Below are positions 6,506 through 14,018 of a stretch of DNA of 14,328 bases, one piece after another (positions within the stretch are counted from its first letter, which is position 1; each line of letters opens with the position of its first letter). The notes beneath the pieces were generated by a model. That model had not been told where the DNA came from. It saw nothing but the letters and a program-made list of their open reading frames with translations, and did no database searches. The position numbers and the translations under genes are program-made. Origin of the DNA: Bacteroidales bacterium UBA6229 (GTDB taxonomy: Bacteria > Bacteroidota > Bacteroidia > Bacteroidales > F082); contig DJWN01000079.1 in NCBI GenBank assembly GCA_002440975.1, positions 1-14,328 on the forward strand, read 5' to 3'.

Positions 6506-8148
6506 AAAAACTTGTTTTCCTGATTATCGCTTTTAGCTTTTGGTGGCTGGCCCTTTCTGCACAGGATACTGGTGTCGAAATGCAGGGCGAAGTTTCCTAT
6601 GTAACAAGTGCCAATATTTATGTAAGGTTTGCAGAAACCGAAGGACTTAAAGCCGGAGACACTTTATTTTTTAATAGTAGCGGACAAGCTGTTCCGGTTT
6701 TGGTATTAACCAATCTTTCCAGTCTGTCGGCAGTTGGTAGGCCCTTGCCAGGTGCGGTTAATCTCAAAGTTGGGGACAAACTATTCACCTTTGTGTCTGC
6801 TATAATTGCATCAGACGAGAAAAATGACGGTTTAGTAGAAAATGAAGAGGATCCGGTTTCAGCATTTATTAATGAGGAAGAATTACCTGATTCTCCGGAA
6901 AGTGTTGGCCAGAAGGAAATTGCAGATACAGGACCGAAATTGAAAGCCGATATAAGCGGTCGCTTCCGGGTGGCATCCTATTCGGGATTTTCGAATACCG
7001 AAGGAGGCAACAGCCAGAAAATGCGCTATAACTATGCCATGAAAGCACGCAACTTGCTGGATGGTAAACTCAGCCTGGAAACTTATCTTGTTTTTAGTCA
7101 CCGTAATGGTCAATGGGATGAAATTAAGTCGAACCTTTACAATGGACTGAAAATTTATGACCTTTCGTTAGGGTATAAGTTTAATGACCATTTTGCGCTC
7201 AGTTTTGGCCGAAAAATCAACCCAAAGTTAAGCAGTGTGGGCGCGATCGACGGTTTGCAGGCCGAATACAGACAAGGCACCTTTACGATTGGTGCTGTGG
7301 GTGGTGCGCGACCTGATTACAGGGATTACAGCTTTAATTTTAACCTGGCGCAATTTGGGGGCTATATCAGTCATCAGGTCAATTCAAAAAATGGCTTAGT
7401 ACAAACTACTCTTTCGGTGATGGAGCAGCAAAACAATGGCATTACCGACAGAAGATTTCTTTATATGCAGCACTCCAATACGATCTTTTCGGGATTGTAT
7501 TTTTTTGGTTCTGCTGAATTTGAGTTGTATAAAAAGAACCTGGACGTAGCATCTGACCGTAGCGCACTCACCAATCTTTATCTGATTTTAAGGTATAAAT
7601 TTAGCAGAAAAATCTCTGCAAGCATCTCTTTCAACAACAGAAATAACATCATCTACTACGAAACTTACAAGGACATTGTAGAACGTTTATTAGAGAAAGA
7701 AATGCTCCAAGGCTACAATCTCAGGCTTACCTACAAGCCAATAAAACTACTGACAGTTGGTGTGAGTGCTGGCTACCGCAAAAGGAAATCAGACCCCATA
7801 TCATCAAAGAATCTTTATTCCTTTGTTTCAATAGCCAGGATACCCGGCACACAACTTTCGGCAAGTCTGACCCATACCTACCTTGAAAACGCTTATCTCA
7901 AGGGTAATATTTTCAGTGGGATGTTTTATCAGTATTTGAATGAAGGCAGAATTTCGCTGGGTTTTGGCTACCGCTATGTCAACCAATCCTACTTTGATAT
8001 GCTTAGCAAGCTGAAACAGCATATGGGAGAGATTAACATGAATGTTCAGCTAACGCGAAAACTTTCCGGCGGCATCTATTATGAAGGTACGTTTGAGCCA
8101 TCTTCAAATTATCACCGACTATACGTAACGTTATCGCAGCGTTTTTAG
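6502..8148 (+). CDS. Outer-membrane beta-barrel protein with N-terminal beta-rich domain
   Basis: A 548-residue protein with a signal peptide (1-20, ending ALSA before QDTG). Residues about 25-97 form a small beta-rich domain with GLKAGDTLFF and LKVGDKLF segments, possibly a periplasmic SH3/OB-like fold, which I do not recognise firmly. An acidic linker follows (about 103-145, rich in Glu and Asp), then about 400 residues of alternating amphipathic strands typical of a beta-barrel, ending LYVTLSQRF with a C-terminal Phe as expected for BAM-inserted proteins. There is no CxxCH motif. It is translationally coupled to the 34-heme cytochrome by an ATGA overlap, which suggests that the barrel works with it, as porins do in porin-cytochrome conduits. 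It shows no TonB box or plug. An alternative is a generic porin or a surface anchor for the cytochrome. Confidence 0.85.
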   Translation: MKKLVFLIIAFSFWWLALSAQDTGVEMQGEVSYVTSANIYVRFAETEGLKAGDTLFFNSSGQAVPVLVLTNLSSLSAVGRPLPGAVNLKVGDKLFTFVSAIIASDEKNDGLVENEEDPVSAFINEEELPDSPESVGQKEIADTGPKLKADISGRFRVASYSGFSNTEGGNSQKMRYNYAMKARNLLDGKLSLETYLVFSHRNGQWDEIKSNLYNGLKIYDLSLGYKFNDHFALSFGRKINPKLSSVGAIDGLQAEYRQGTFTIGAVGGARPDYRDYSFNFNLAQFGGYISHQVNSKNGLVQTTLSVMEQQNNGITDRRFLYMQHSNTIFSGLYFFGSAEFELYKKNLDVASDRSALTNLYLILRYKFSRKISASISFNNRNNIIYYETYKDIVERLLEKEMLQGYNLRLTYKPIKLLTVGVSAGYRKRKSDPISSKNLYSFVSIARIPGTQLSASLTHTYLENAYLKGNIFSGMFYQYLNEGRISLGFGYRYVNQSYFDMLSKLKQHMGEINMNVQLTRKLSGGIYYEGTFEPSSNYHRLYVTLSQRF

Positions 8149-8183
8149 GCAAATGACCTGATAAAACTCATCAAATTCAAACA

Positions 8184-9572
8184 TTACAGTGGCTTATTGT
8201 AACGAATAGAAATTTGCGCTCCTTTGTTTGGTTTGCTTGCAATCAACAATTGAAATCCTAACAACTGACAGGTCTTTTGAACGATGGATAAACCCAATCC
8301 ATCGCCCTGCTCTCTGGTGTTTATAGCCTTTTGCGACCGGTAAAAAGGATTAAAAATCTTTTGTTGTTCCTCGGGATCAATACCAATGCCTTCGTCTTTT
8401 ATGCTGAAAATAAAGTCTTTTCCATCTTCTGGGAGCTCTATTTCAATGGTTCCGCCTATGGGAGAATATTTTACGGCATTAGAAATTAAATTTTCAAAAA
8501 TGATACTGATCAGAAAAGGGTCTGTTTGCAATTCGAGGTTTTGCTCGGGCACAAAATTTATAACAAGGTTTTTCTCCTTTATCTGATGCGAGAAGCGCTG
8601 TATTATATCATCCGTAAGAGATACAAGCGACACAACAGCCCGTTGCTGCATGTATTTGGAGCTGTCGAAACGCGCCAAAAGCAGGAGCTGATCTACAATA
8701 GTACCCATGCGGTTTATTTCGAGAACTGTTTCGTGGATGGTTTGTTTATATTCTTCCACAGTTCGGTTTTTTCTGACAAGCACCTCCAAAGTGCCTTTTA
8801 ACACGGCTAAAGGTGTTTTTAATTGATGGGCAGCATCCGCCGTAAATTGTTTTTCGCGTTGCATGCTGTTCTCAATACGATCGAGCAAGGCATTAATAGC
8901 CATCACTAGTTCGTACAATTCATCCTTGCGAACAGGAATTGGAATGCGCTGATTGAGGCTATCCCGCTGGATGGTACGCGCTTTGCGGGTAATAACATTC
9001 ACGGGTTGTATGCTCTTGCCTGCCAGATAGCGGGCAATAAAATAAAGCACAATTAATAGAAAAGGAAAGCTTGTTAATAAAATAGTACGCAGTATGTTGA
9101 GCGTTTGCAGCTGTCCGGCTATAGGCAAGGCCGCAACGATATACCCCTCAACAGTGTTGTTGCGGATGATGGGTAGTACTTTAGCCCTGATTTGCTGGTT
9201 GTTTAAGCTGGTGTTATAGGCTTTTTGCCCGGTTTTTTCATAATTGAAACTCAGGCTCTCGCTTTTCAGGTTGGGCGATTTGTCGTTGAGCTTTCCATTT
9301 TTGTTACGTACTTCAATAAAAAGTGGTGTGACACCAGCCTCCAGGTGTTCACGTTCTTCCCATTCCATCTTGTTTATAAAACGAATATTCCCGTTTTCAA
9401 GCGTAACCTCCTGGGTATGCTTAATACAGGCGGTATGGAGCTGCCTGTCGATGTTGTGATAAATGGATGCTTCAATGATGAAATAAATCAAGGCAAAAAC
9501 CAACAAAATAAGGCTGGCAGTAGCACCAATGTAGTTTGATGCAATTCTGTTCTTATAGGATATAGGACTCAT
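8184..9572 (-). CDS. Two-component sensor histidine kinase
   Basis: A 462-residue kinase of the classical membrane type. Transmembrane helices lie at about 14-36 and 163-184, enclosing a sensor domain of about 125 residues with no CxxCH heme motif and no recognised fold. A HAMP linker (about 185-237) leads to the dimerisation/phosphoacceptor helix with H249 in AAHQLKTPL. The ATPase domain shows the N box (FENLISNAVKYS, 359-370), the G1 box DEGIGI (393-398) and the G2 box GDGLGLSI (423-430). It is the second gene of the pair: its ATG overlaps the response-regulator stop by 4 nt. It is convergent with the electron-transfer operon, separated by only 35 nt, with no clear hairpin terminator there. 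Signal sensed is unknown; control of the flanking redox genes is inference from position only. Confidence 0.95.
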   Translation of the reverse strand: MSPISYKNRIASNYIGATASLILLVFALIYFIIEASIYHNIDRQLHTACIKHTQEVTLENGNIRFINKMEWEEREHLEAGVTPLFIEVRNKNGKLNDKSPNLKSESLSFNYEKTGQKAYNTSLNNQQIRAKVLPIIRNNTVEGYIVAALPIAGQLQTLNILRTILLTSFPFLLIVLYFIARYLAGKSIQPVNVITRKARTIQRDSLNQRIPIPVRKDELYELVMAINALLDRIENSMQREKQFTADAAHQLKTPLAVLKGTLEVLVRKNRTVEEYKQTIHETVLEINRMGTIVDQLLLLARFDSSKYMQQRAVVSLVSLTDDIIQRFSHQIKEKNLVINFVPEQNLELQTDPFLISIIFENLISNAVKYSPIGGTIEIELPEDGKDFIFSIKDEGIGIDPEEQQKIFNPFYRSQKAINTREQGDGLGLSIVQKTCQLLGFQLLIASKPNKGAQISIRYNKPL

Positions 9573-10237
9573 GTTTCGCGCATAATGTAACCGATTCCTC
9601 TTATTGTTTGAATGTAGGCTTCATGATCGTCTGCCCCAATTTTTTTTCGGAGTGAATTAATAAAAACATCAATCACAGAAGTGTTGTAATCGAAATGAAT
9701 GTCCCACACTTTTTCTAAAATCAAAGTTCTGCGGCAAACCTGATTTTTATTTCTCAGTAAATATGCCAAAAGCGAAAACTCTTTTTGGGTGAGTAAAATT
9801 TCATGATCATCTTTAAAAACCTGATGTGTAGCTGTGTTTAAAGCGATGTCTTTGAACCTGAAAATGGCATGTTCACCTGTTTTAGGTCTTAACTGCACCC
9901 TTATTCTTTCGAGCAGCTCTTCAAAATGAAAAGGTTTTTTTATAAAATCGTTGGCTCCGGCTTTCAGTCCTTCCAAGGTGTCCTGCAAGGTATCTTTGGC
10001 AGTAAGAAAAATAATTGGCGTATCTGTGTTTTGCTTTCTGTAAAGCCTGCATACCTCAATGCCATTCAATCCCGGAAGCAGCCAATCAAGCAATATCAGA
10101 TCATAAACCCTTGATAATGCAATGTCCAAACCCAATTTCCCATCGCTTGCAACATCAACACTGAATGACTCTTCCTCTAATCCCTTTTTCAAAAAGTTAG
10201 CTATCCCAACAGCATCTTCAATAATAAGTAGTTTCAT
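9569..10237 (-). CDS. OmpR/PhoB-family response regulator
   Basis: A 222-residue regulator. The receiver domain (about 1-115) has the acidic pocket E7/D8, phosphoacceptor D51 in LLDWLLPG, T79 in FLTA and K101 in the IKKPF motif, so it should be phosphorylatable. The C-terminal winged-helix domain (about 125-222) has the usual LTQKEFSLLAYLL, VIDVFINSLRKKI and IQTIRGIGYIM segments of the OmpR class, with DNA-binding transcription factor function. It is the first gene of the regulator-kinase pair and overlaps the kinase start by 4 nt. The 168-nt region between this gene and the upstream b561 gene contains an inverted/direct repeat cluster that could be its own binding site. Confidence 0.95.
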   Translation of the reverse strand: MKLLIIEDAVGIANFLKKGLEEESFSVDVASDGKLGLDIALSRVYDLILLDWLLPGLNGIEVCRLYRKQNTDTPIIFLTAKDTLQDTLEGLKAGANDFIKKPFHFEELLERIRVQLRPKTGEHAIFRFKDIALNTATHQVFKDDHEILLTQKEFSLLAYLLRNKNQVCRRTLILEKVWDIHFDYNTSVIDVFINSLRKKIGADDHEAYIQTIRGIGYIMRET

Positions 10238-10260
10238 GATATCAGGTTTTTAAGACAAAA

Positions 10261-10316
10261 TGTATGAGCGAACTTAAAATAATCTCTTCAGCTCATACAA
10301 TAAACCGGCTCATATA
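10261..10316. promoter_or_regulatory. Candidate operator: inverted plus direct repeats of TATGAGC
   Basis: TGTATGAGC at 10261-10269 is a perfect 9-bp inverted match of GCTCATACA at 10291-10299. A third copy, GCTCATATA (10308-10316), is a direct repeat of the second with a 17-nt period. The cluster begins 23 nt upstream of the response-regulator start. A poor -7-like TACATTTTG (minus strand, one base too long) overlaps its inner edge. An operator for autoregulation, or a hairpin in the leader, are both possible; neither is shown. Confidence 0.4.
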
Positions 10317-10405
10317 AAAGTGAAGGGCTAAAGTAAGCAATATTGATGAACACGATTTAAGTGCTTTGCCCAAAATTCCATTTTTCAACATCTGAGACCC
10401 TTCTA

Positions 10406-11098
10406 TTAATCATCATTATCCTCATAGTGTTCGCTGCTTTGTTTCGTTGTTTTGTTGTCATTTATTGGCAAATTATAAGCCAGGAAGAAAAGATAAATGG
10501 GAACGATGACCCACAACAAGACAAAGTATTTATGGAAAGCATTCAATTTAACATTCCTGGCCTCGATGTTTTTATATCCGGTGAAAATGGATTGAAGCGT
10601 GCCTGTTTTTCTATGAAACAAAGTATCTGCCAGTACTCCAAGTAAATGAGCTCCCACTAAAACCAAAAAGATATTGGCAAGCACTTCGTGTACTTCTTCC
10701 AGCAAATCCTCCTGAATAGCAAACCCCAGAATGTTATTTTCTGTGGCGTATAACAAATATCCTGAAATGCTGCAAATCAGGCCAATTAGTAATATCAAAA
10801 GCATAACAACAGCTGCCGCTGGATTATGGCCGACATGGTTTTTTGCCCGTGAAAAATAGCTCCTTATAAATCCTTTTTGATGTTCAGGAGCTATTGGAAA
10901 GTCTTTAAAATTCGAATATCTTGGGCCAAAGATGCCGAATACAATTCTGAAAAGAATCAAAGTACCCACAAATGCACCAAAAGCAAAATGCAGGTTTTCA
11001 AACTTGTCAAAATCACCCAAAATGTAAGCAGTTGTAAACCCTATTGCCAACGACCAATGAAAAACCCTGGTTGGTAATGTCCAGATATAAGATTTCAT
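10406..11098 (-). CDS. Cytochrome b561-family membrane protein
   Basis: A 230-residue membrane protein of the bacterial b561/hydrogenase b-type cytochrome group. It opens with the typical RVFHWSLA segment (H14), then LHFAFGAFVGTLILFR (H37) in helix 2, GHNPAAAVVMLL before helix 3, and VHEVLANIFLVLVGAH (H137, H151) in helix 4, followed by FHRKTGTLQSIFTGYK, a segment characteristic of the family. H14, H37, H137 and H151 are the likely axial ligands of two b hemes. A fifth hydrophobic segment (about 200-218) and a charged C-terminal tail follow. Such proteins commonly exchange electrons between quinones and a periplasmic cytochrome or enzyme. None is encoded next to it on its strand, so the multiheme proteins across the regulator pair are possible partners by inference. 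It lies 168 nt upstream of the regulator gene, probably with separate transcription. Confidence 0.93.
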   Translation of the reverse strand: MKSYIWTLPTRVFHWSLAIGFTTAYILGDFDKFENLHFAFGAFVGTLILFRIVFGIFGPRYSNFKDFPIAPEHQKGFIRSYFSRAKNHVGHNPAAAVVMLLILLIGLICSISGYLLYATENNILGFAIQEDLLEEVHEVLANIFLVLVGAHLLGVLADTLFHRKTGTLQSIFTGYKNIEARNVKLNAFHKYFVLLWVIVPIYLFFLAYNLPINDNKTTKQSSEHYEDNDD

Positions 11099-11257
11099 AT
11101 TTTGATAGTTTAAAGGTGAAAGTATTTTCCTTTTTATCTTTTTACAGAAGTTTTTAGTAGATAAAACCGCTGCAAATCAATAAAATATAGGTGTTTATAA
11201 AAAATGCATGCAAATTATCGTATGCTAAACAGCTATGATTTTTACTAATTCTCTTGG

Positions 11258-11265
11258 CAAAGCTA
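11258..11265 (-). promoter_or_regulatory. Possible -7 element for the b561 gene
   Basis: On the minus strand TAGCTTTG fits the Bacteroidota -7 consensus TAnnTTTG and would give a leader of about 150 nt. I see no convincing -33 element, so this may be chance. The rest of the 298-nt divergent intergenic region shows no ORF of note or RNA gene; a GAAGCTTC palindrome lies at 11268-11275. Confidence 0.25.
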
Positions 11266-11366
11266 ATGAAGCTTCTTCGCAGATTGTCTTAGGTTTAGAT
11301 TAGGATTTCATTAAAAAGCTCTGGCAGCAAAAGCGATAAATAATTTATTTTCAGAAAATTAATTCA

Positions 11367-11374
11367 TACCTTTG
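11367..11374 (+). promoter_or_regulatory. Promoter -7 element of the helicase gene
   Basis: TACCTTTG matches the TAnnTTTG consensus exactly, 22 nt before the helicase ATG. A T-rich stretch around 11345-11351 lies at a plausible -33 distance. Transcription would begin about 11380, giving a leader of under 20 nt. Confidence 0.6.
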
Positions 11375-11396
11375 CCGCTCATTTCCAATACATTTT

Positions 11397-13130
11397 ATGC
11401 CTACATTTAACGATCTCGGGTTGAAGCCTGAACTTTTAAAAGCCGTCGAAACACTTGGCTTTAATGAACCCATGCCGATTCAGGCTGCCGTAATCCCCGA
11501 ATTGATTCAAAACCCTACTGATTTGGTAGGTCTTGCTCAGACCGGAACTGGGAAAACCGCGGCTTTTGGGCTGCCATTGCTGCATCATATTGATAGCGAT
11601 AGGGCAGAAACACAAGCGTTGATTTTATGTCCAACCCGCGAGCTCTGTGTGCAGATTACCCGCGATCTGGACAGTTTTGCACAATTTCTTCCTTCCATAA
11701 GAATCACAGCAATTTATGGTGGTGCCAGTATCGATGGTCAGATAAAATCCTTACAAAAAAAGCCACAGATCGTGGTGGCCACTCCTGGTCGTTTGCAAGA
11801 CATGATGCGTCGTCGTAAGATTGATATGACGAAAATCAGTTGGGTAGTACTCGACGAAGCCGATGAGATGCTCGATATGGGCTTTCAGGAAGAGGTGGAT
11901 GCAATTTTGTCGTCAGTGCCCAACGAACGCAATATTTTACTTTTTTCGGCTACCATGCCGGCTGTTGTCGAAAGTATCCTGGCACGCTATATGAAAAGTC
12001 CTGTTGTGAAATCGATGGGCAAGCGTAACTCAGGAACGGCTAATGTGCGTCACAGCTATTACCTGGTACATGCCAAAGACCGCTACAAAGCCCTCAAACG
12101 TATCGTCGATTTTCATCCTGCGGTTTATGGGATTGTGTTTTGCCGCACACGTGCCGAAACTCAGGAAATTGCTGATCAATTGATCAACGATGGCTATAAT
12201 GCCGGTGCTTTGCATGGCGATCTTTCTCAGGTTCAGCGCGATCATGTGATGAATCACTTCCGCGAAGGAAACCTGCAGATTCTCGTGGCCACTGATGTTG
12301 CTGCACGGGGGCTCGACGTGAATAACCTTACCCATGTGATCAACTACAGCCTGCCCGATGACCCCGAAAGTTATGTGCACCGAAGTGGTCGCACAGGCCG
12401 TGCCGACAAAACAGGGGTGTGTATCAGTCTGGTCCATATGCGCGAAAAAGGACGTATCCGACAGATCGAAAAACAACTCTCGCAACCCATTGCTCCGGCT
12501 AAGATACCTACCGGAATGCAAGTATGCGAGAAACAGCTGTTCAACTATATCGACAGGCTCGAAAATGTTGAAGTTAATCACGAAGAAATAGATGCCTATC
12601 TGCCTGTGGTTTTCCGCAAGCTGGAATGGATGTCGCGCGAGGAGCTGATCAAACGCTTCGTTTCACTGGCCTTCAACAGGTTTTTGGATTATTATCGTGA
12701 TGCTCAGGATTTGAATGTGGACGAAAGTCGTAGCCGTTATGAAGATGAAAGACCCGGAAGAGGAAAGAAAAAATCTTTCCGCGAACGCAGTGGCGGACAA
12801 GAATCTGGCTTTACAAAATTATTTTTCAGCCTTGGCAAAAAAGATAACATCAAACCTAATAACCTTATTGGATTAATCAATCAGGTGACGCGCTCACGCG
12901 ATGTGCGCATTGGTCATATCAAATTGATGGATAATTTCTCGTTTGTAGATATTGACGACCAATCTGTTGAGCTTGTAATGAGTGCCTTTGCCAACAAAAA
13001 ACTCAATCCCGAAAAGGTACGTGTTGAACGCGCCAGTGAACGGGATATGTCTTCGGGATATTCAGGGAAGTCTTCAGGTTCACCTTCAGGAAGACCTTCG
13101 TTTAAAAAAGAGAGAAGGAAGAAGCGTTAA
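11397..13130 (+). CDS. DEAD-box ATP-dependent RNA helicase with DbpA-type RNA-binding domain
   Basis: A 577-residue helicase resembling the DeaD/CsdA group. The Q motif is at the N-terminus (F22, Q29), followed by AQTGTGKT (47-54), PTREL (79-83), TPGR (129-132), DEAD (153-156) and SAT (184-186). The second RecA domain has ATDVAARGLD (298-307) and HRSGRTGR (328-335). A linker rich in Arg, Lys and Glu (about 440-470) leads to a DbpA-like RNA-binding domain (about 472-546; FTKLFFSLGKKD, IGHIKLMDNFSFVDI), then a basic Ser/Gly/Lys/Arg tail. All catalytic motifs are intact. The likely role is unwinding of structured RNA in ribosome assembly, mRNA decay or cold adaptation. It is monocistronic by appearance, with its own promoter, and is functionally unrelated to the neighbours. 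Confidence 0.97.
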   Translation: MPTFNDLGLKPELLKAVETLGFNEPMPIQAAVIPELIQNPTDLVGLAQTGTGKTAAFGLPLLHHIDSDRAETQALILCPTRELCVQITRDLDSFAQFLPSIRITAIYGGASIDGQIKSLQKKPQIVVATPGRLQDMMRRRKIDMTKISWVVLDEADEMLDMGFQEEVDAILSSVPNERNILLFSATMPAVVESILARYMKSPVVKSMGKRNSGTANVRHSYYLVHAKDRYKALKRIVDFHPAVYGIVFCRTRAETQEIADQLINDGYNAGALHGDLSQVQRDHVMNHFREGNLQILVATDVAARGLDVNNLTHVINYSLPDDPESYVHRSGRTGRADKTGVCISLVHMREKGRIRQIEKQLSQPIAPAKIPTGMQVCEKQLFNYIDRLENVEVNHEEIDAYLPVVFRKLEWMSREELIKRFVSLAFNRFLDYYRDAQDLNVDESRSRYEDERPGRGKKKSFRERSGGQESGFTKLFFSLGKKDNIKPNNLIGLINQVTRSRDVRIGHIKLMDNFSFVDIDDQSVELVMSAFANKKLNPEKVRVERASERDMSSGYSGKSSGSPSGRPSFKKERRKKR

Positions 13131-13158
13131 AGTTTGAAAGAGCTTTGGTTGGATATTT

Positions 13159-13190
13159 CAGACCTTCAAGGTTTTAAAAACCTAGGTCTG
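13159..13190. repeat. REP-like palindrome downstream of the helicase, possibly a terminator
   Basis: A 32-nt imperfect palindrome. The left arm is CAGACCTTCAAGGTTTT and the right arm AAAAACCTAGGTCTG, which would be nearly perfect if three bases (TGA) had not been lost from the right arm. The AT-rich flanks extend it slightly. Its reverse complement contains AAAACCTTGAAGGT, which recurs inside and, degenerate, after the transposase gene. It may also end helicase transcription. Confidence 0.65.
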
Positions 13191-13213
13191 AATATTTTAT
13201 TGGACAGTAGAAT

Positions 13214-13221
13214 TATTTTTG
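13214..13221 (+). promoter_or_regulatory. Candidate -7 element of the transposase gene
   Basis: TATTTTTG fits TAnnTTTG, 57 nt before the transposase ATG. No convincing -33 element is seen at the usual distance. Confidence 0.4.
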
Positions 13222-13278
13222 TGAAAACTTTTTATATTTATCCAATTTTTTCTTATTTCCAGCCTAAAACAACAGAAA

Positions 13279-13908
13279 ATGACTTCCAGAGAAATACCAC
13301 TGGAATACGGTAAGTTCTATCACCTCTATAATCGAGGAATCAACGGATGCACATTGTTTCGCGAAGGAGACAACTATGAGTACTTTTTGCATTTGTATAG
13401 TAAATATATTTCGCCGATAGCCGACACTTTTGCCTGGGTTTTGATGAATAATCATTTTCATTTTTTGGTTAGAATTAAAACTGTTGAGCAGTTAAACCTT
13501 CAATGTTTCCAAAACCTTGAAGGTTTAAAGGGAACAAACAGAAATTTCGCAAATCAGCAATTTGCCAATCTATTCAACGCCTACACCAAAGCCATTAATA
13601 AAAGGTTTCAGCGCACCGGTAGTTTATTTGAACATCCTTTCAGGCGGATACAGATTACCTCAAAAGATCAGTTACTTTATCTGATTTATTATATCCACCA
13701 CAACCCGATTCATCATGGTTTTTGTAACCATTTTCTGGAATATCCCTGGAGTTCTTACCTGACCATTATATCGCCGGAAAAAACAAATTTAAAACGAGAC
13801 GAAGTACTCAGGTGGTTTCATGATAAAGCGTATTTTAAAGCATACCATAGCAAGGAACAACTTGAAAAATATGGTGAATTGCAGATCAATTCTATTTTTG
13901 ATTTATAG
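13279..13908 (+). CDS. HUH-type (IS200-like, REP-associated) tyrosine transposase
   Basis: A 209-residue protein of the Y1 transposase superfamily, of the REP-associated (RAYT) kind. The N-terminus has the family pattern YHLYNRGINGCTLF (14-27). The HUH metal-binding pair is H59-F-H61 within VLMNNHFHFLVRI, and the likely nucleophile is Y102 in NAYTKAINKRF, followed by RTGSLFEHPFRRI. The C-terminal part contains the HHNPIHHGF and YPWSSY segments usual in these proteins. The catalytic residues are intact and the frame is uninterrupted. A copy of the neighbouring palindromic repeat lies inside the gene and encodes residues 78-83, between the HUH pair and the tyrosine. These proteins are usually domesticated single-copy enzymes acting on REP palindromes rather than self-mobile insertion sequences; I see no IS ends here. 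Confidence 0.92.
   Translation: MTSREIPLEYGKFYHLYNRGINGCTLFREGDNYEYFLHLYSKYISPIADTFAWVLMNNHFHFLVRIKTVEQLNLQCFQNLEGLKGTNRNFANQQFANLFNAYTKAINKRFQRTGSLFEHPFRRIQITSKDQLLYLIYYIHHNPIHHGFCNHFLEYPWSSYLTIISPEKTNLKRDEVLRWFHDKAYFKAYHSKEQLEKYGELQINSIFDL
13511..13526. repeat. Repeat copy inside the transposase coding sequence
   Basis: AAAACCTTGAAGGTTT; its last 15 nt form a perfect inverted repeat (7-bp arms around a central G). It shares AAAACCTTGAAGGT with the reverse complement of the palindrome at 13159-13190. It is translated in frame within QNLEGLKGT, so it adds residues without breaking the gene. Confidence 0.65.
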
Positions 13909-13926
13909 ACATTTTTAAAGATTTCC

Positions 13927-13941
13927 AAAACTTTGAAGACC
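13927..13941. repeat. Degenerate repeat copy after the transposase gene
   Basis: AAAACTTTGAAGACC resembles AAAACCTTGAAGGTC of the two upstream copies, with three mismatches. It could be a decayed half-element; the similarity is short and the surroundings are AT-rich. Confidence 0.35.
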
Positions 13942-13986
13942 CGAAAATATTTGACCAAGATAACAAATGAGAATTTAGAATTTCCT

Positions 13987-13994
13987 TATTTTTG
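13987..13994 (+). promoter_or_regulatory. Candidate -7 element of the toxin-antitoxin operon
   Basis: TATTTTTG fits TAnnTTTG, 25 nt before the antitoxin ATG, so the leader would be about 15-20 nt. No clear -33 element is seen. Confidence 0.45.
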
Positions 13995-14018
13995 TCAATC
14001 TAAGAAAAAAGCATACAA

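Noticed and set aside
8149..8183. Bidirectional terminator between the barrel and kinase genes
   Set aside because: The 35-nt gap has no convincing stem or T-run on either strand.
10361..10645. Small plus-strand gene opposite the b561 gene
   Set aside because: It lies almost wholly within the antisense of a well-supported membrane protein; the hydrophobic stretch mirrors that gene.
13279..13908. A complete mobile insertion sequence
   Set aside because: No terminal subterminal-hairpin ends or target duplication could be delimited; the protein type is usually a domesticated REP-associated enzyme.
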